Origin: Siphonodentalium dalli
Lineage: Eukaryota; Mollusca; Scaphopoda; Gadilida; Siphonodentaliidae
Length of the DNA: 64,000 bases
Assembly: GCA_032622095.1 (NCBI GenBank)
Contig: CP136063.1
Coordinates: forward strand, 282,591,426 to 282,655,425
Reading direction: 5' to 3'
How positions within the stretch are numbered: position 1 is the stretch's first letter; each line of letters opens with the position of its first letter. The notes under the pieces were generated by a model. It made no database searches, was not told where the DNA came from, and saw only the letters and a list, made by a program, of their open reading frames with translations. The position numbers and the translations under genes were made by a program. Shown one piece after another: positions 44,969 through 53,568 of the stretch.

Positions 44969-47900
44969 ATGGATAAAATAAAGGTAAACATGGCAAGTTC
45001 TGAAGAACTGTGCCTAATCCCAAACGTAGGGAAGAAATTGGCAAGTCTGATAATGAAGAAGAGACAGGAGCTACAATTTTTGGGGGAAGAGGATTTAATG
45101 GAAATACCTCACTTCAGGGGGTCCCCAGACCAATGGGCAGTGATCGATCTGTCCAGGCCCGGGCATGACTCAGGAAATGATTATCCCGTGCTACCAGCAG
45201 ATTTGTCTGACAACCGGACACATCGATCAGACAAGCCACCAGACACTGGGATAACAGACATCACTCCCCCACCCACAAATCTGAAAATGAGACCATATAC
45301 TAACCTCATTCAGGACAACCCCTCCCCATATCAAAGGGAGAATACACTACCTGCAGCCCACAACGGGCAAGTAGTCATGGAATCAGTAAGGGGAAAGGGG
45401 GAGCTGGCCAATACGTTCCCTAATCTAGAAAGTGACAATGATGAGGATCACATGGCCACCATCCCATCACCCACTAATGTAAATTTTGGTGGGGTACAGT
45501 CACATAGGTCATTGGTTACATCGCCGGTCAGCGACAGACATGAGATTAACCAACACAGGTCACCCCGAACTGGGCCACAATGGCCAGGTAACCCGTCATG
45601 TAAGGCCCCATATGAGGTAATACAACCTACACGTGGATCACAAACCATTGCCCACTGTACAGTGACACAAATGTCGTTGACACAGCCTTCAGTGTTGCAA
45701 CATGCTCGCACACGAGCAGGCATAGTGGAACAGTCCACAGGCCAAACGCAAGCTACAATAGCAGCTGAGAGTCGACATCATGTGATCAGCTACCCACAGT
45801 TGGATCAGGGGCGACCACAATGGGACCCCGAGTACGAGAACGGCACAGATCCAATTGTTGGCGCCCCATACAGCAATTCCTCAAATGTGAATCGCTATGG
45901 CAATTATTCTCCAAACATGGGGGGCAGTTTCGCAGGGCAAACACCAACTTCAGGTGGTGATAACCAACAACAAACCACTCAGGGACCCAATGCCATGTCA
46001 CAAGAGCATAATGCTAAGCGACGACAGGCACCAGGTGACAACCGAAACAACCCACCGACCTATGATGGTTATGATGAGCGTGCACGGTTGTTAGAGACAG
46101 TTCGGGTGAATGGTTTAACATCTAACACAGACGTCCGATCCAAGGGTTTGTCGGCGATTAAGCCAGACTCAGTACCTCAGGCCTACAACAGGCCCCACCC
46201 TGGAAAGGTAGAATGCACCCAAAGATCAGGTGTACCTCTAGTGGGCCCGGCACCAGTCTCACATTCATACTACCAATCGCCCACATCAGGGGAGGTGATG
46301 TCCTCTCAGAGAAACCCCCTGGATCAGCAGCGTTTAGCAGGGCTAACAAATACCACCCTAGGTTCAAAATCAGTACAACCAGGGCGGTTCAGAGCAACCC
46401 CTGTTACTCGAAATCAACTGGCACATGCACATGGTTGGGACGAGGGGCCGGTAAACCATGAGTACCTGGGTTCTGCGCGAAACCAGGGCGGCGGATACAT
46501 TGGTCAAAATGAACGAAGGGTGACCACACAATTCCAATCAGAATTGAGTGAATTCTCGGGTGACATCCATGGGTTAACATACAGGCCCTCACCAGACATA
46601 AATGGTGAAGGGAGGGGTTCTGGCACCAACCAAAATGGCTGGATCTGGGCAGAACCTCCACAAGCTCAATATGCAGAGCAAATGGTAGGGGCGACGAGGC
46701 AGGCATCGTACGTTACAGGTGGGGATTTCGGGGCCCACCAGGTATACCACCAAACCGAGTCCACCCCCTCACACATGGCAGAACATACGAATCTAACCGG
46801 TGCTCATAAAAAGCGAGCACGGTTCAGCAACAGTTATGAAGAGAGTGATTTCGACCGATCACTAGTCACAACTCGACCACAACGGGAGAGTTTTAATCAT
46901 GTCAGGATGGAAGGGCCGGGCCGCAACGGCCCAGATACCAATACCACCTTTGGAATTCAGTGTGTTTCACCACAGGGCCCGGAAACCGGTTATGACAACT
47001 TTAGTCAGGCACCAGCTAGACCAAGGTTTCAACCATTTCAGACACCAGGGTTACAAACACCCTTACCTTACCCCGTTCCCACGATAGGGTTGATGATGCA
47101 ACCTCGGGTGCTCGAGGACACTGGCACATCACCGGGCCACAACCAGTTATTCAGGCCCGCCCCAATGGTTCCGGCGCAACGCCATGGAACATTGGAAGTG
47201 AGACCACAAGGAAATTACAATTTCTACGACCATAATGAGTCTAATGCACCTGAACAGCGGCGTCCTCGACAACGGCCAGAGGCCGGACGAGACATTGGGT
47301 CTGGCCCTCGTTTAAATCGAAATGAGTTCACGCCGGTTCGCCATCCACCCAGACTGCCGAAAGGTTTTTGGTATGATGGTGGTGAACCGTGGCAGCCTTT
47401 CAAGCTCAAGTTTACCCAATATTCAGAGGCTCAGCAATGGAACCCTGACGAAACCAAGCAGGCATTGTGTTGGTGTTTGGGGGGTCGTGCTAGCGAGTAC
47501 TACACGCTCCTAAATGAACGGAATCCAGACACTGACATAACTCAACTGTTAGAGGGTTTGGAGGCACGTTTCGGGTTTCATGACCTACCGGAAACGACTC
47601 AACTTCGTTTCCAACAAGCCCGCCAACAGCCAGATCAGACCCTGGAAGAGTGGGCTGAGATGGTCCTGACCTTGGCAACCAGAGCATTCAAGGAATGTTC
47701 AGCGGAGTTCACCTTCAAGCAGGCAATTGTCCGTTTCTGTCAGGGTTGTAGCGACACTAGGGCTGCAGAGTTGGTGGCCATGGAGAACCCCTCCACAATG
47801 GAACGGGCGATGAACCGCATTCGTTGGCACCAACACACATATGCGGCAATTCATGGTTCAAGGTCACCACGCCGGGAAGTGCGCCGAGTATCCTCAGATA

Positions 47901-48400
47901 CCGACGAGGACTATAGTCCAAGTAGGGTCAGGGCTATTAGGTCATCAGGGCGGGGGAGATCAGGTTTCAGACAATCCCGGAATGACTATAACAGTCCCCG
48001 GGGTGATTGGCAATCCGGAAATGAACAGCGAGCAAGTTCCCCGGGCTCTGCTCAATCCAACCGAAACCCAAGCGAGTTTGCGGTCTGGAAAGCTCGCACT
48101 TTAGCTTTAGAGACGAATATATCAGGTTTCAGCGGAAAGTTTGACAAGCCGACAACAACTGTCGAGAAGCTGTCTGTGTCTCTGGGAAACCCAGGAGGAT
48201 CGTCAACAACTGACAAATCCAAGATGGAACCAAAGTCAAGGTCACCATCTCCCAAGGTCAAATCCACCCAGTGTTTCCTCTGTTCCGGATATGGACATTA
48301 CCAACGAGACTGTCCCTCCCGCAACTCAGAGAATCATTCAAACCATGAGACACGAGTAAAATTCTCGTTACCAACAAACTCCAAGGGGTCGGAGGCATAG
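44969..48400 (+). CDS. gag: Giant Gag with N-terminal HhH and CCHC zinc knuckle
   Basis: The first ATG in the frame is at 44969, giving 1143 residues, which is two to three times a usual gypsy Gag. Residues 4-45 contain VNMASSEELCLIPNVGKKLA and IMKKRQELQFLGEEDLMEIP. This is the helix-hairpin-helix pattern of ComEA-type DNA-binding modules. Residues 50-790 are low-complexity, rich in Gln, Asn, Pro, Gly and Arg. A capsid-like region (about 795-965) has GFWYDGGEPWQPFKLKFTQY, ALCWCLGGRASEYY and ETTQLRFQQARQ. An Arg/Ser-rich stretch and the knuckle CFLCSGYGHYQRDCP (about residue 1100) follow. The frame is uninterrupted. Role: RNA packaging and particle formation; the HhH suggests added nucleic-acid contact (inference). 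Pol overlaps its last 52 bases in the -1 frame. Confidence 0.92.
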   Translation: MDKIKVNMASSEELCLIPNVGKKLASLIMKKRQELQFLGEEDLMEIPHFRGSPDQWAVIDLSRPGHDSGNDYPVLPADLSDNRTHRSDKPPDTGITDITPPPTNLKMRPYTNLIQDNPSPYQRENTLPAAHNGQVVMESVRGKGELANTFPNLESDNDEDHMATIPSPTNVNFGGVQSHRSLVTSPVSDRHEINQHRSPRTGPQWPGNPSCKAPYEVIQPTRGSQTIAHCTVTQMSLTQPSVLQHARTRAGIVEQSTGQTQATIAAESRHHVISYPQLDQGRPQWDPEYENGTDPIVGAPYSNSSNVNRYGNYSPNMGGSFAGQTPTSGGDNQQQTTQGPNAMSQEHNAKRRQAPGDNRNNPPTYDGYDERARLLETVRVNGLTSNTDVRSKGLSAIKPDSVPQAYNRPHPGKVECTQRSGVPLVGPAPVSHSYYQSPTSGEVMSSQRNPLDQQRLAGLTNTTLGSKSVQPGRFRATPVTRNQLAHAHGWDEGPVNHEYLGSARNQGGGYIGQNERRVTTQFQSELSEFSGDIHGLTYRPSPDINGEGRGSGTNQNGWIWAEPPQAQYAEQMVGATRQASYVTGGDFGAHQVYHQTESTPSHMAEHTNLTGAHKKRARFSNSYEESDFDRSLVTTRPQRESFNHVRMEGPGRNGPDTNTTFGIQCVSPQGPETGYDNFSQAPARPRFQPFQTPGLQTPLPYPVPTIGLMMQPRVLEDTGTSPGHNQLFRPAPMVPAQRHGTLEVRPQGNYNFYDHNESNAPEQRRPRQRPEAGRDIGSGPRLNRNEFTPVRHPPRLPKGFWYDGGEPWQPFKLKFTQYSEAQQWNPDETKQALCWCLGGRASEYYTLLNERNPDTDITQLLEGLEARFGFHDLPETTQLRFQQARQQPDQTLEEWAEMVLTLATRAFKECSAEFTFKQAIVRFCQGCSDTRAAELVAMENPSTMERAMNRIRWHQHTYAAIHGSRSPRREVRRVSSDTDEDYSPSRVRAIRSSGRGRSGFRQSRNDYNSPRGDWQSGNEQRASSPGSAQSNRNPSEFAVWKARTLALETNISGFSGKFDKPTTTVEKLSVSLGNPGGSSTTDKSKMEPKSRSPSPKVKSTQCFLCSGYGHYQRDCPSRNSENHSNHETRVKFSLPTNSKGSEA

Positions 48401-51400
48401 GTCTGACTCTTGACCCCAACACAAACACAGACCTTGAAATAAACCCAACCGATATCTCATTTAATGACCTACCTGAATTGACCATTCAGCGGGTTAAATC
48501 ACATTCAGCAATTGAAATTCCAATTAGTGTAGCAGGCACAGCAACTCGTGCTATTGTTGACACCGCTGCGGATGTCACTATCCTGTCTGACAAACTGTTC
48601 AGTGAACTTCAGCCTACCCCTAAGATTATAAGGAACCTGAAGTTCAACACTGCAGCCAGGGATGGTCAGATGATGGGCAGTCTAGTAGGTCCCGTTTCTA
48701 TCAAAGTTGGGGGTTTAGAAGTGGAGGAGAGAGTCTATGTTGCACCAATCGAGGACACAATGTTACTGGGCATAGATTTCTTGAAGAAACATCAAGCAAA
48801 AATTGATGTCCAAAAGGGCTCAATATCATTGGGGAAGTATGATGTGCCTACAGTCTCGGGTGGGGACCCAGAAGTTGCGATAATCGCACGGGTAACAGTT
48901 TCCAAGGGAACGATAATTCCTCCACAGTCGGTGGTGTGGCTACAATGTGACATCCATCCACCCATGGCAAATTTCATGCTGGAGCCCAGGATGTTAGATA
49001 GCATTTTCATGTTACCATCTCTACATCACGAATATAAGCCCAAAGTTTGTTTCATTAACCCCAATAACCACCCGGTTCGCCTTTTTAAATCACAACATGT
49101 GGCGGATGCCTCAGAAATTGATAGTATCTTGGCTGATAGGGACAAACTGGATAGGCACAATGACCTAGACCAGAACCGGAGTGAAGCACCAATAAATAGC
49201 TCCATGAGTCCGATGGCAGCAGCAACTGTGGCCATGGTTTCCTCAGGGGGGGATCAACCAGAGAGGCAGGGGGAATCCCAATCGAGGGTAGGAGCTACAC
49301 CAGCAACAGGTGAAGACCCCATCCCAGACAAACACACTATATTAAGCAAAATTCCTGAGCGACTACAGGATTTGTTTAAAGAGTCCACCAAGCTAATAAC
49401 AGAGCCCTACATATCTCAACTGGCTGACTTGTTGGTGGAGTTCCAAGATGTGTTTGCCCGCGATGAGTTTGATTTAGGGAATTTTCGAGAAATCGAACAT
49501 TGTATCGACACGGGGGAGGCGCGACCAGTTAGACAACCTATGAGGCGCACTCCCATGCATTTCGTGGACAAAGAGGAGGCCCATCTGAAGAAACTTCTAG
49601 CAAGTAAGGTGATAGAGCCATCCCTGTCTGAGTGGGTTTCCCCTCCAGTCTTGGTTAAAAAACGTGATTCCACAGTGCGGTGGTGCATTGACTTTCGGCT
49701 GGTTAATGCTGTGACCACAAAGGAAACCTACCCACTGCCAAGGATCGATGAATGTTTAGACACTCTGAGTGGGAACCTTTGGTTTGGAAAGGCCGACTGC
49801 ATGGCAGCGTATCATCAGGTATATGTACGCGAGGCAGATCGTTGTAAGACAGCGTTCCAGACCAAATATGGATCTTTCCAGTTCGTTAAAATGCCTTTTG
49901 GACTCTCGGGAAGCCCGTTTACGTGGTGTAGGGTGATAGACATGGTCCTGCAGGGGTTAAATTGGGACATCTGTCTAGGCTATATCGACGACGTGGTTAT
50001 CAATGGAGTGTCGGAAAGTGTGCACTTGGAAATTTTGACTAAAGTTCTAAGTCGTTTCAGAAAGTATGATCTGAAATTAAAGCCAAGCAAGTGTGTTTTC
50101 TTTCAGCAGACCATTGAATTCCTGGGTCGAACTGTCAGTCGGACAGGGGTGCAAATGAGTGACTCATCAATTGAGATTGTTCAAAATTGGCCGGAGCCTA
50201 CATGCACTCGGGAGGTGGAAAGTTTCTGTGGCCTAACCAACTACCATAGGTCATTCATTCGGAACTATGCTGAAATAGCCCAACCACTCTATTCCATAAC
50301 AGGGAAACATAAATTTCACTGGGGCCAGGAGCAACAGAGCGCTTTCGACAACCTGAAAGTAGCTTTGACATCACCCCCTTTACTCACATTACCAAATCGT
50401 ACGGACATGCTCATTTTGGACACCAATGCCAGCTGCCATTCAATTGGGGCCGAGCTCCTCCAACTCCAAAATGGAGAGGAGCGGGTCGTCGCATTCGGTA
50501 GTTTTTCTCTAACCCACCAGCAAACCAAATATTGCACTACTCGTCGCGAATTGTGGGCAGTGGTCCGTTTCACAAGGCAGTTTCGGCACTACCTCTTGGG
50601 GAAACCCTTTCTCTTGAGGACAGACCACAACAGTCTCAAATGGTTGATGAATTTCAAAGATCCCCAGAACCAGTTGGCACGATGGTTGGAAGAACTGAGC
50701 AGATATGACATGGTCATAGAGCACAGGCCAGGGGTGAAACATGCCAACGCTGACACAATGTCGCGAAGGCCGCAGGATGTGACTTGCCCACTTTACGTGG
50801 CTGGGTGCAACCTGAGTAATCTCCCATGTGGTGGTTGCAAATACTGCCAGCGCTTACACACAAGCTGGGCAAAGTTTGAGGAAGATGTCGATTTTGTGGT
50901 ACCCCTAGATCAGGGTTCAGTCCAGTTCTCAGAAATTGGTCATGATACCCCAACGGTAGCCAAACTGAGCAGTCTTGAGGCATCAGGGGCAGATGATATC
51001 ATAGCGTTACCTTGGGACTCAGACAAGGACTGGGTAGATACCCAGGAAAACATAGGCAGCATATGCCCTGCATCAGGGTGGACCCACACTCACCTTATGC
51101 TCAACTATTCCCCTGGTAGGGAGCAAGCTATCCCAATCAGACAAACCACCTCCCCGGAAGATACCCTTGGAACACAAGCAACAGGCGACCCGCCTTTACT
51201 ATCTGACATAGGTAGCCGTGAAGATCTGGCTACGGTCCAACAATTGGATCCAGACCTAGGACCCATATTCACGTGGTTGGAAGTGGGAAATGAGCCTTCT
51301 GAGGGGGAGTTGTTTCTGGGAAGTCAAACAACCAAATACATCTGGGTGAACCGGAAACGATTCCTCATCAAGGATGGCCTTTTGTATAAGATACGCCACA

Positions 51401-52707
51401 ATGGCGATCAAGTACTCGTAGTACCAAGCTACTATGCAGATCAAATTCTACCACTGGCCCATGACATACCAGCTTCAGGGCACCAAGGAATAGTACGAAC
51501 ACGCTCCCGGGTGAGGGCAAATTACTATTGGTATGGTATCTCCAATGACATCAAAACTTTTGTAGAATCTTGCCCTCAGTGCAATCAGGGTAAAAAAACA
51601 ACTCGCCACGCAAGGTGGGAGCAGGTACAGTACCATGCAGGGGTACCTATGGAGCGTGTCCATCTAGATTTTCTTGGGCCGTTACCTCTCAGTCACGATG
51701 GAAATCGTTACATTTTAATGATGGTTGACCAATTCTCGAAGTGGGTGGAATGCATACCACTGCCGGACCAGACCGCAGAAACTGCCGCAATGGCAGCTGT
51801 GGATCAGTTTTTCTCCAGGTTCGGATGCCCACTACAAATCTTCACTGACCAAGGCGCCTGTTTCGAGAGCAAACTGTTCATCGCAATGTGTGAATTACTC
51901 CAAATACACAAGGCACGCACAACGCCTTACCGGCCTTCGTCTAATGGGGCTGTCGAACGCCAGAATCGGACTTTAATGAATGCAGTTCGATGTTATGTGG
52001 ACAGGTCTCAGAAAAACTGGGACAAATACCTGCCACAGCTGGCCGGGGCCCTTCGGTCATCTGTTCATCGGTTGACCGGTCAGACTCCCACCAAGTTAAT
52101 GTTGGGACGAGAAGTCAACCATCCATCTGATCTGGTTTTTAATTTCAAACAAACAGAAAGAGCCGAAAACATTCCTCAGTACATCCAGGGGCTTGAAAAA
52201 GAGACCAAACGATGCCACCAACTGGCCCGGGAGTCGTTAAAGACAGCAACTGCGAAAATGAAACGGGACTATGATGTCACTATGCTAAAGCATAGTTACA
52301 AAGTAGGCGATCCCGTTTATTTGTTAGATACGGCAACCAAAAAGGGCCGAATCCGGAAACTATCTCCTTTTTGGAAGGGGCCGGGAGTAGTGGGCGAAGT
52401 GTATACCCCTTACTTGTTCAAGGTCCTTTTCCGGAACTCAATAGTGGTGGCTAATCATGATCGGCTCAAAAAGTGCCATGACAAAACACATCCACCGTGG
52501 CTGGCCAAATGCCTGAACCTTTTTCTCACAACGGGGGAACTCTCTATGGTAAAGTCAAACGGGATCTATTGCCTGTGCCGCAAAGGTCGACAGGGCCAAT
52601 TCATGATCCAATGCGATTACTGCAAAGAGTGGTACCATGGGGGATGTGTAAACATTACGCCCGAAGAAGGGGAATCAATGGACGAATACCGGTGCCCACA
52701 ATGCTAG
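48349..52707 (+). CDS. pol: Pol: protease, RT, RNase H, integrase, C-terminal PHD finger
   Basis: The frame is open from 48349, after a TGA at 48346, and has no ATG before the protease. It overlaps the Gag end in the -1 frame, so a frameshift fusion is likely. I see no textbook slippery heptamer. Counting from 48478: protease IVDTAADVTILSD (about 26-38), RT WCIDFRLVNA (about 402) and GYIDDVV (about 501). RNase H follows (LILDTNA, RRELWAV, RTDHNSLKWL, NADTMSR, about 641-765). Integrase has an HHCC finger (AHDIPASGHQG, CPQCNQG) and the D-D-E set HLDFLGP, FTDQGACF and AVERQNRTL, then a GPY/F-like WKGPGVVGEV. The last 48 residues form a C4HC3 PHD finger (YCLCRKG, IQCDYCKEWYHGGC, RCPQC). All catalytic residues I can check are present. 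Confidence 0.95.
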   Translation, partial: DTSKILVTNKLQGVGGIGLTLDPNTNTDLEINPTDISFNDLPELTIQRVKSHSAIEIPISVAGTATRAIVDTAADVTILSDKLFSELQPTPKIIRNLKFNTAARDGQMMGSLVGPVSIKVGGLEVEERVYVAPIEDTMLLGIDFLKKHQAKIDVQKGSISLGKYDVPTVSGGDPEVAIIARVTVSKGTIIPPQSVVWLQCDIHPPMANFMLEPRMLDSIFMLPSLHHEYKPKVCFINPNNHPVRLFKSQHVADASEIDSILADRDKLDRHNDLDQNRSEAPINSSMSPMAAATVAMVSSGGDQPERQGESQSRVGATPATGEDPIPDKHTILSKIPERLQDLFKESTKLITEPYISQLADLLVEFQDVFARDEFDLGNFREIEHCIDTGEARPVRQPMRRTPMHFVDKEEAHLKKLLASKVIEPSLSEWVSPPVLVKKRDSTVRWCIDFRLVNAVTTKETYPLPRIDECLDTLSGNLWFGKADCMAAYHQVYVREADRCKTAFQTKYGSFQFVKMPFGLSGSPFTWCRVIDMVLQGLNWDICLGYIDDVVINGVSESVHLEILTKVLSRFRKYDLKLKPSKCVFFQQTIEFLGRTVSRTGVQMSDSSIEIVQNWPEPTCTREVESFCGLTNYHRSFIRNYAEIAQPLYSITGKHKFHWGQEQQSAFDNLKVALTSPPLLTLPNRTDMLILDTNASCHSIGAELLQLQNGEERVVAFGSFSLTHQQTKYCTTRRELWAVVRFTRQFRHYLLGKPFLLRTDHNSLKWLMNFKDPQNQLARWLEELSRYDMVIEHRPGVKHANADTMSRRPQDVTCPLYVAGCNLSNLPCGGCKYCQRLHTSWAKFEEDVDFVVPLDQGSVQFSEIGHDTPTVAKLSSLEASGADDIIALPWDSDKDWVDTQENIGSICPASGWTHTHLMLNYSPGREQAIPIRQTTSPEDTLGTQATGDPPLLSDIGSREDLATVQQLDPDLGPIFTWLEVGNEPSEGELFLGSQTTKYIWVNRKRFLIKDGLLYKIRHNGDQVLVVPSYYADQILPLAHDIPASGHQGIVRTRSRVRANYYWYGISNDIKTFVESCPQCNQGKKTTRHARWEQVQYHAGVPMERVHLDFLGPLPLSHDGNRYILMMVDQFSKWVECIPLPDQTAETAAMAAVDQFFSRFGCPLQIFTDQGACFESKLFIAMCELLQIHKARTTPYRPSSNGAVERQNRTLMNAVRCYVDRSQKNWDKYLPQLAGALRSSVHRLTGQTPTKLMLGREVNHPSDLVFNFKQTERAENIPQYIQGLEKETKRCHQLARESLKTATAKMKRDYDVTMLKHSYKVGDPVYLLDTATKKGRIRKLSPFWKGPGVVGEVYTPYLFKVLFRNSIVVANHDRLKKCHDKTHPPWLAKCLNLFLTTGELSMVKSNGIYCLCRKGRQGQFMIQCDYCKEWYHGGCVNITPEEGESMDEYRCPQC

Positions 52708-52729
52708 AAGAGGTTTTTATTTTTCAGAT

Positions 52730-53203
52730 ATGGCAGATTCAGACGCAATACTGTTGGAATCCGACGATGAGCCGACAACCGGCCGGTTGGACATGGCGAT
52801 GGATGTGGCACAGGACCTGCCTCCAGTTGACAACCGATTGGAGTGGGCAGTAAGCACGGGTAGGTTTCCAGATAATCCTACGATATCTCAAAGTGACCCT
52901 GAGCATGACAAAACCCCCTACCCCGTTTCAGGAGCCAGCGTGTCATCAATAACTGATGCAGTGTTGGCATCAACGCTGGAAAACAAATGCCCAGAGGGGT
53001 CGGTTTTGATTCGGTCTAAGGCCCCCAATGAGAACGCCACAATGGCTGGGCTCACCGACTGGTGTTTTTCCTGGGGGGAGGTGACTTATTGGAATTATTC
53101 ACCCCAGAATCTGATCTGCAAGACATGCAAGTTGACCACCCAAATTCCAATCCACACAGCTATAAAAATACCCCAGACCCAAAGCCTGATGGGGATGACA
53201 TAA
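52730..53203 (+). CDS. ORF3a: acidic N-terminal accessory ORF
   Basis: The ATG lies 23 bases after the Pol stop. The frame encodes 157 residues starting MADSDAILLESDDEPTTGRL, acidic at first, with no recognised domain. From about residue 115 the composition changes, and the neighbouring frame (ORF3b) carries the more plausible continuation. The switch point coincides with TGTTTTTCCTGGGGGG (53061-53076), where T and G runs could have gained or lost a base. ORF3a and ORF3b are therefore probably one protein, split by an indel or joined by frameshifting. Confidence 0.55.
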   Translation: MADSDAILLESDDEPTTGRLDMAMDVAQDLPPVDNRLEWAVSTGRFPDNPTISQSDPEHDKTPYPVSGASVSSITDAVLASTLENKCPEGSVLIRSKAPNENATMAGLTDWCFSWGEVTYWNYSPQNLICKTCKLTTQIPIHTAIKIPQTQSLMGMT

Positions 53204-53568
53204 CATATTCACCACAGGCCAGGGAAATAGATTCAGTTGAGGCTGTTTTGCAAGATTTGGACAGACACATTGACCATCTGTCCCAAACTAAACCAATTGT
53301 TTCTGTTTCAGGGCAAAACACACCCAAATCTACGGCATACTCAATGAGTCACTGTCCCATCACGTCCTGCCACCAACTGGCGAAAGGGCATGTGCGCAGC
53401 CACCTTCAGGGCAAACATCTTCCTCCCCACTGGTGGCAGCCGGATCGAGGACAAGGTCCGATCCCTAAAGTTTTCAGGGACCTGATTCGACAAGACCTTT
53501 TGAGATGTGCCACAAGTCTTTGCCCAGCACAGGGCACCGAGGGCAGGTCCGAACACCAGCTTAAATGA
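53062..53568 (+). CDS. ORF3b: continuation with possible C2H2-like segment
   Basis: The usable part begins near 53070 and reads LELFTPESDLQDMQ, then SVEAVLQDLDRHIDHLSQTK (helical) and CPITSCHQLAKGHVRSHLQG, whose Cys/His spacing resembles a zinc finger. Its stop TGA at 53566-53568 overlaps the ORF3c ATG at 53565 as ATGA. Start choice is uncertain because the frame opens inside ORF3a. No homologous family is recognised. Confidence 0.5.
   Translation: MFFLGGGDLLELFTPESDLQDMQVDHPNSNPHSYKNTPDPKPDGDDITYSPQAREIDSVEAVLQDLDRHIDHLSQTKPIVSVSGQNTPKSTAYSMSHCPITSCHQLAKGHVRSHLQGKHLPPHWWQPDRGQGPIPKVFRDLIRQDLLRCATSLCPAQGTEGRSEHQLK

Noticed and set aside
45448-48485. Many minus-strand and alternate-frame ORFs under gag, and similar ones under pol and ORF3c
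   Set aside because: They are shadows of long coding frames with no domains of their own.
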